From the NCBI RefSeq assembly GCF_000006565.2, contig NC_031475.1:765535-829534 (forward strand): a DNA stretch of 64,000 nucleotides, given 5' to 3'. Below, in pieces: positions 57,945 to 64,000 of the stretch (within the stretch, counting starts at the first letter, position 1; each line of letters starts with the position of its first letter). A program made the translations under genes and the position numbers. The stretch comes from Toxoplasma gondii ME49. Taxonomy: Eukaryota > Apicomplexa > Conoidasida > Eucoccidiorida > Sarcocystidae. The notes below the pieces were generated by a model that did no database searches, was not told where the DNA came from, and saw only the letters and a list, made by a program, of their open reading frames with translations.

Positions 57945-60900
57945 GTCGAAATACAATGTCGTGTGAGCCTGAGAATACGGACGTTTGCGAGGCGGGACCA
58001 GATGCGTTTATTCGCTTGGGTATGCAGATATAGGCGTATATGCAACAGTGTGTACACTCGCACCTGTCTGTGTGGCTTCACTCGTGAAGTAGACGCGCAG
58101 TTCAAGCCTTGACATGCTCTTTCGGAGACTGCCTCTTCGCTTACATCCAGCAATATTGTTGCATAGCTCGTGCATGCATGCGAATCCTCGTGGTGAAACG
58201 CAGCTCCGGAGGACACAAAGCAGTGAGGGTATTTAGGATGCCCGGAACTGCATAGAGTGTGTGTTTCGAGAAACGCTTCATTTCGAGTGCTTTATCCATT
58301 CGCTTGCTTCACCCATCACCACAGGGGAATTGGCGAATGCCAATGCCACAGAAAACTCATCGCCGAAAAAGCGGGTCTACGACCTCTTGGTTGCTAGAAA
58401 ATGCCCCGGCGACTGGTGTGGCATCGTGCACTACACAGGCGGGTCTGCTGGCAACTCTTATGTGACACTATCGTCCATGGCAAGACGGGGTACGTACAGC
58501 TTAGCTTATTAGAATATGTGTATATGATAGTCGTACTAGAAACACGTGCACAAAATGCTGAGATCTGTTCTCAAGAAGCTATCCGCGCTGTCAATTGCCC
58601 TCCTAGTAGAGTAACGCCAGGAGAGAAGCTTCAAAGTAGTCTCGCTTAGTTTTGGGAAGCGCTTCTCCTCGAGGCTGGATTCATGTACACGTTTTTTGGG
58701 AACTCCAGGTTTTTTCCAGGTTCCCTTTCATCACCAGCCTCGGGCAAGAGGTATTACATCGCGCAAAAATGACGTGCATTCACAACTGAACCGTACCGGG
58801 ATCGCTTTCTTGTATCGTCGCAGACACACAAGAATGAGTCCAAGACACACTGTATTGTTTCACTTCGAAGAACGCAACTTGTTTAGAACGAAGAAACGCG
58901 AGGCTGATGCTTCTGTCGTGCGGCAGACGTCACGGAATTCTCAATGGTCTGTAGCACTGTTTTGAGGCGGAAAGGTAGCCTAGTCTGAGGTATTGCATTT
59001 CTGTCGACTCCACTGCCTTGTTCGCTCAAAAAGGAATCCGTCAAACGGGGCAGCGACGTGTACAGATGCCTCGCGTCCTCCACATCTGACTCCATTATTG
59101 GATTCGCAGTTCCGCTTCGCCGGAAGATGATGAGTGCCGGCATGTCCAGAGCGCGAGAGTGAGTCAAAGAAAATGCACGGTACATTCTATTTCCCGTGAC
59201 GTGTGACTAAATGTGGTGAGTTACTTAGAACTGCGTAGAGTGTCAGCATAGTCATTTCTGTGAATACCTCGCGGGAGGGGTACCTGGGATGACATCGCTG
59301 CGGCAGCCTGGGGGAAGTGGAACTGAAGTTGTGTCGGCGGAAATAATTTCAGCAGCGATCTACATTGCTTTACCGTCGGGAGGAACCACGCACGAAGTTA
59401 CAAGTTTACCAGTTGTCGATGAACTGCCGAGTACTTTTGGCGCGTTGTGCGCTGACGAAAACTCCGTGCAGCCTCTAGGTTGTGCACTGTTGCTCGGCTT
59501 CTATTTCAGCTGAATCCGCGGGAACTACCAACTCCCAAAACCGTGTATATGCTATCCAGTGTAAAGTCTTTTAACATTTAGCTGCCATCGGCGGCTGCTT
59601 TACGGGTAAGGAAAAACGCTGAAGTCAGCACAGTTGTAAAGCCAGACTGGAGTGCCGAAGCAAATGCCCCTTCCTCTCAGTGAATCTACGCTCCCGTTAG
59701 CCACGTTGGCATACTGACGCGAACGAGCTACTCACCACAGTTGATGTTTGCTTAGTTGAAGAATAAGTTGAGGGATGTAATGGAGACTCGCAGTTTCCAG
59801 TTCTTGCAGACGCCTAGCTTAGATGTACAGGCCTTGACTATGTCCGCGCCTGATGTCCTCTCGTGATAATTGAGGACTGTGACAACTCCAGGCCTTCCAA
59901 AGTCTCTCATTGCCCGTCAAGACCATGAGCCAGCAGCTACCACGTAACCACCTCATCGTTTACTCGTTGTCCGGCTCTATTTTAGACGACCTTCTTGTGA
60001 CGACAAGACCTTTTCGGCAGGACTGCACTCTAGAGACGCATTCTTTCAAAGCGTCCTTTGAGGACGTCGTACACATCAGTCTTCCTCCCCTGTCGCAAGT
60101 CGACAAATGTACAAGAGAAACCGGCTGTTAACACTGATTTGCACTGGGTGAATCGTTGCTTTAAACCGGTGATGGTATGACACAGCGGAAGTTTGCTGTT
60201 CTGAAGACAGACTGCTACACTAGCAGCACTCTTTCCATATTGCCACTTCCTAGATTCGTCACTTCATATAGCGATCGACTGGTAGGCGGTGTGGAACACT
60301 GCCGTATATGTACACGTGACTGGAGAGGTACCCTCCTGACATTACGCACTTGCGCCATGTTGCCACTACCGCCATTTTTTTGTTTCTTCGAGGGCCCAGA
60401 ACAGGACTGTTCGCTTACCAACAGTCTGTTGGGTTTTTAAAGGGCCCACATCACCTTTGTCACTTACGCGGTTTTTCTAGCTGAGGAAACATCGTGTGTC
60501 CCAGCACGCGTTCTGAGACGTAAGACTAACTGCTACAGGCATCAGCGACAGAACAGCGCGAGCAGCGTTCTCTGCAGGCCGCTCAAGTTGACGGACATTG
60601 GCCAGCACACTTTTGGGAACAAAGTGATGAGTCTGTGAGAAAATGTGGGGCTTGCTGCTGGGTTTCCGTTCGTTTCTGTGATTCCAGTTCACATTTTTCA
60701 GGAGGAATGCTTGGTTTCGGTGACTCGGGCGCTGCGTTCTGTCTCTGGACGGGGTGCCTTTTTGCCCGGATATACGGCGGGCGGTGTTTCTCCCAAGAAG
60801 TGCATGCTGTCTGGAAAAGACGGCCGAGAGACTGATGGACAAGAGGAGGGAGGGGAGGGACACCGCAGCAGAAACTCGGGGAGTCGCTTTACAGTGAATA

Positions 60901-62620
60901 CTTGCGAAAATGAGTTACGCGCTACGGACGAGTAGGAATAGCGCGGAAGAGTTCAACTTGGTCAACAGAGCTCAATCCTGGCGACAAGGAGCCGTCCGTG
61001 TTGTCGTGTGAAGTAGAGAAGCGTTTGACGATTTGGTCATTCCGGCGCCGACACTGCTTTCTTTCTCCCGGCCGTTATTTCTTTTCGCTTCTCCCTCTTG
61101 AGCGAGAAACACCGCTTTTCGTGCGGACGTTCTTCATCCTTTTTTTTCCACTTCGTCTCTTACCTTCTCTGCGCCCAAGACGTCTCTCAGCTTCCCCGAA
61201 ACCACACGTTTCCCCGACTCCTGTCTCTCGCGGGCTTTCTGTCCCTGCCGCAACGTTTTCCGTCCACGCGATCTGCTTACTACGAATTCTTTCCATCGTG
61301 TGTGTACGCACTCCGCTATTCCCGGTCACTCCACCGTTCCCTGTGTCCGTTTCCTCTTAGATCTCAACTCCCTGGCAATCTCCTTGCCACCGCTGTAACT
61401 GGCGTCAACTCCGCATTCCACCACTCGTTCCATGACCCGCTATCTTCTTTCTGAAACTCTCTGTACAGCGCTCCTCTGCATTCCCGTCCTTTTCCGGACC
61501 GTAAGGCGTCTTCAAGGACTCTGTCACACATCGACGTCGAACTGTCCCCCTTCCGCCACTGTTCCAGACATCCCACGAAGCTCTGCCGTTGCAGCTAAAG
61601 GCCGAGTTGTCGATTCTGCGGGAACGCGACAGTGGCGTCCAGCAAACCGCAACACGGTGTGTGTACTCCCGAGCAGCAGTAGGGCAGAAGCAGTGCGTCG
61701 GCACTGTGTCGCACCGTTCTCGGCACTTGTTTCTGTTTGATGTGGGGTCCAGTCCATCGGGCGTCTCCCTGCGTCCTCGCCTACTCATGTCCCTCCCCTT
61801 TCCGGTCCGTTCCACTAAAATTGGCTCTTTTCGCTTGGCTGTTTTCTGTCGTGGATGCTCCGTTCGACCCGTGAGCGGTTTGAGGAGACCAGCGATTGTT
61901 CCGTGTTCTTGGCGTCAAGTTCCCATTTCGATTTCAGGTTTTCTTTCCCCCACGGCTCATACGTCCTCCCCACAGCTCCATTCGCTTACCCCACCACAGC
62001 GTTGCTTCGACACCGTTCCCTCGCTTGCACTTCAAGGTCAACGCATCCGCGCGTCTCTGAGAGTAAGCCGACAAGCAGCGTCCACGGAGTCTTCCTGTTC
62101 CGCAACAACACCGGCCTCCATCCGCGTTTCCACTTTCGAGCTCGGGACGAGTTCCCAGTCTTCACTGATCGATCACGTTTGTTGCCAGGCGTATTTCCTA
62201 CGACACCACGAGGCTTCGAGACCTCCCTCACCTTTGGTCGTTCCTCTTCTCTCGTCGCTTCGCCTCTCTCCGCTGCGGCCTGGGTTCCAGGTGTCTGGAC
62301 AGCCGCTGTGTCATCGAGAACTCCTTTTCAAACTCTTTTTTGGGATCTCTTCGCTCCGACGTTCTGTGCACTTTCCTTCATTCTGCTTTCCCCGCCCCCC
62401 GTCCTTCCAAGTTCCAGTCTCCGCTTTCATCCCACCGCGACCCCCAGCTTTCCCTGCATCTGTTTGCTCGCAAAATCGACCTCGCGTATCGTCGACAGCC
62501 CACGTTGAGTTCCCCAACACGCAGCCATCATCTCTTCCCCCTCGTCTCGTTCCTCTCTATTTCCTCCTTCTCCGCTCGTTCCATTCTGTTCGTTTCTCTC
62601 GTTTCTTTTGTTTGACCAAG
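57945..62620. other. Intergenic region and CK2 alpha 5' leader
   Basis: About 57945-61000 holds no supported gene. Frames at 58883-59185 (minus, 100 codons, ATG) and 59289-59513 (plus) lack domains and splice partners. From about 61050 to 62620 the plus strand is strongly CT-rich, and from 61589 it is open in frame with the CK2 alpha start, giving Ser/Pro/Phe/Leu/Arg with few acidic residues. I read it as a long 5' leader, possibly with introns. Confidence 0.5.
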
Positions 62621-64000
62621 ATGGCTCCGCCGCGCCCGACCGCGGATGCAGGGGCACCGCCTGCGACAGTCGCGCCAGCAGCTCGAGGTCTGTCCGGCGG
62701 ACCTTCCTACGCGGCGTCTCAGGAGCCTGAGTCGTCTCAGAACGTCGCCCGGTACTACGCCGATGTGAATCTGCACAAGCCGCGCGAGTACTGGGACTAC
62801 GAGAACTTTGTGATTCGGTGGGGGGTGCCTGACGGCTACGAAGTCGTGAGGAAGCTCGGTCGCGGCAAGTACAGCGAAGTCTTTGAAGGACTGCGTGTCG
62901 GACCGCCGTCGGCGACAGCCTTGGCTCTCGCTGGGGCCTCTCCGAGCGGCAGCGGGAACTCGGCGTCTGTTACGTCGCTCCCTTCTCTGAACAGCGTCGG
63001 AAGCAGCAACAGCTTCGTTTCAACCTCGTCGTGCTCGCAACCGGTTCGCGCGGCCTCCGCCAGCTCCGCGGGGACAACGGCCGGCGAAGCAGCTCGCCTT
63101 GGGTTCGAAGGCGAGAAGTGCGTGGTGAAGATTTTGAAGCCTGTCAAGAAGAAGAAGATCCGCAGAGAGGTGAAGATTCTGCAGAACCTCTGTGGCGGCC
63201 CCAACATCATTCGCCTCCTCGACGTCGTCAAAGACCCGGCCAGCCGAACTCCAGCTCTGGTAAGCGAAGGCGGAGACGCGGAGGACGATGTATTTTTCGA
63301 ACTGGCGAAGGTCACCGAAAGAGAAGACACCAACGTTTTGGCGATGTAGGAAGCGAGAGGAGGCGCGCTCCTTTTTTTTTACATGCTCGATTACTGGGGG
63401 ACGCGCTTCGTGGTGCACACATGGTCGTTTGTTTTGGAGAGACAACGACTTCCCGTTTTCTCCCTTTCGTGTCTCGTCGCTCTCTTTTTGGCGTTTCATC
63501 GGGGCTCTTCTCCGCAAGATGTTTGTTACCGAGCTTTCGTTTTCAGTCTTTCTTGGTTGCCCTGCCATCCAGGTTTTTGAACACATCAACAATCAAGATT
63601 TCAAGACTCTCTATCCGACGCTCACCGACTACGACATTCGTTACTACATCTTCCAGATTCTTAAGGTAACGGTTCAGACCCTGTCTCCGTCTGCAGGACG
63701 GCGATGGTGCTGTCAAACCTCTTCTTTCAAATGTATTTCACACGAAACATAGTAGTCGCATTCTTGACCTGTAGCAGCTCTTCAGTCTCCTTGAGCTCTT
63801 CGATTGCGTCTGCTCCCTCCTCGCTTCTCTTCACGCTTTCTTCCCTTTCCACTTTTTCTTCTCTCATCCCTACAAAACACGCGTATCGGATGCACACTTG
63901 CCTTCGGATGGCTTAAAAACATGCACCACCCGTACAAACGCAGTATATTTATGTATATATATATATATATATATGTTTATATGTATTGGTATGTGCGTCT
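62621..64000 (+). CDS. Casein kinase 2 catalytic subunit alpha (3' end beyond window)
   Basis: Ser/Thr kinase of the CMGC group with acidic substrates, nuclear and cytosolic. Exons in the window: 62621-63259 and 63573-63665. The next donor GTAACG follows, so the rest of the window is intron. Marks: [19 protein letters not shown], the CK2 N-terminal segment that packs on the kinase lobes. The glycine loop [12 protein letters not shown] is at ~79-90, [19 protein letters not shown] carries the catalytic Lys ~170 and the CK2 basic cluster, then [20 protein letters not shown] and [20 protein letters not shown]. Two oddities: a ~42-residue Pro/Ala/Ser N-terminal extension, and an insertion of ~70 Ser/Ala/Gly-rich residues between the glycine loop and the catalytic Lys (about 91-163), where other CK2 alphas have ~12. 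The start context ACCAAGATGG supports ATG 62621. Confidence 0.96.
63953..63975. repeat. (TA)n microsatellite in CK2 alpha intron
   Basis: Pure (TA)n near the window edge, in the intron after 63665. Confidence 0.85.

Noticed and set aside
58883..59185. 100-codon minus-strand ATG frame
   Set aside because: Plausible composition but no domain, no splice partners and no neighbouring coding signal. Length is within chance for this GC content.

Overview
The window looks like nuclear DNA of a coccidian apicomplexan, most probably Toxoplasma gondii or a very close relative such as Hammondia. The reasons are the intron-rich genes with GTAAGC/GTGAGC donors, long CT-rich 5' leaders, serine homopolymers, scattered (TA)n microsatellites, GCATGC-type promoter motifs, and a 14-3-3 protein that agrees closely with my memory of the Toxoplasma one. 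No search was run. There is no sign of operons, CRISPR, insertion sequences, rRNA or tRNA.

Layout. 1-11173 (-): a CSB/ERCC6/Rad26-type SNF2 ATPase of transcription-coupled repair, its 3' end beyond the window edge. 14578-20014 (+): an eight-exon citrate/2-methylcitrate synthase. 20053-~22448: a 208-bp tandem array that starts 39 bp after that gene's stop codon. 23372-26041 (-): a large serine-rich protein of unknown function. 27774-28313 (+): a bL27-family, probably mitochondrial, ribosomal protein. 30335-43795 (-): an 18-exon gene for a ~1,140-residue protein with a coiled coil, C2-like regions, about four membrane segments and a 43-serine tract, matching no family I can name. 47788-50254 (+): 14-3-3. 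51032-51432 (-): a possible 92-residue protein. 53657-56093 (-): a C3HC zinc-finger protein of the ZC3HC1/NIPA-Rsm1 family. 57543-57944 (+): a 133-residue orphan. 62621-64000 (+): casein kinase 2 alpha, cut by the window edge.

The exon models for CSB, citrate synthase, the C2/membrane gene, 14-3-3, C3HC and CK2 were built by hand from splice sites, phase agreement and family alignment from memory. With the stated exceptions, every junction keeps phase. Two junctions, one in CSB and one in the C2/membrane gene, work only with a GC-AG intron.

The genes form an ordinary housekeeping neighbourhood with no shared pathway: DNA repair, carbon metabolism, organelle translation, phosphoprotein binding, a nuclear-envelope or ubiquitin-linked zinc-finger protein, and a growth kinase. 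The items most worth following are the 208-bp array, whose complete units each carry a TGCATGCG box, the unassigned C2/coiled-coil/membrane protein, the two GC-AG introns, and a ~70-residue insertion in the ATP-binding lobe of CK2 alpha.
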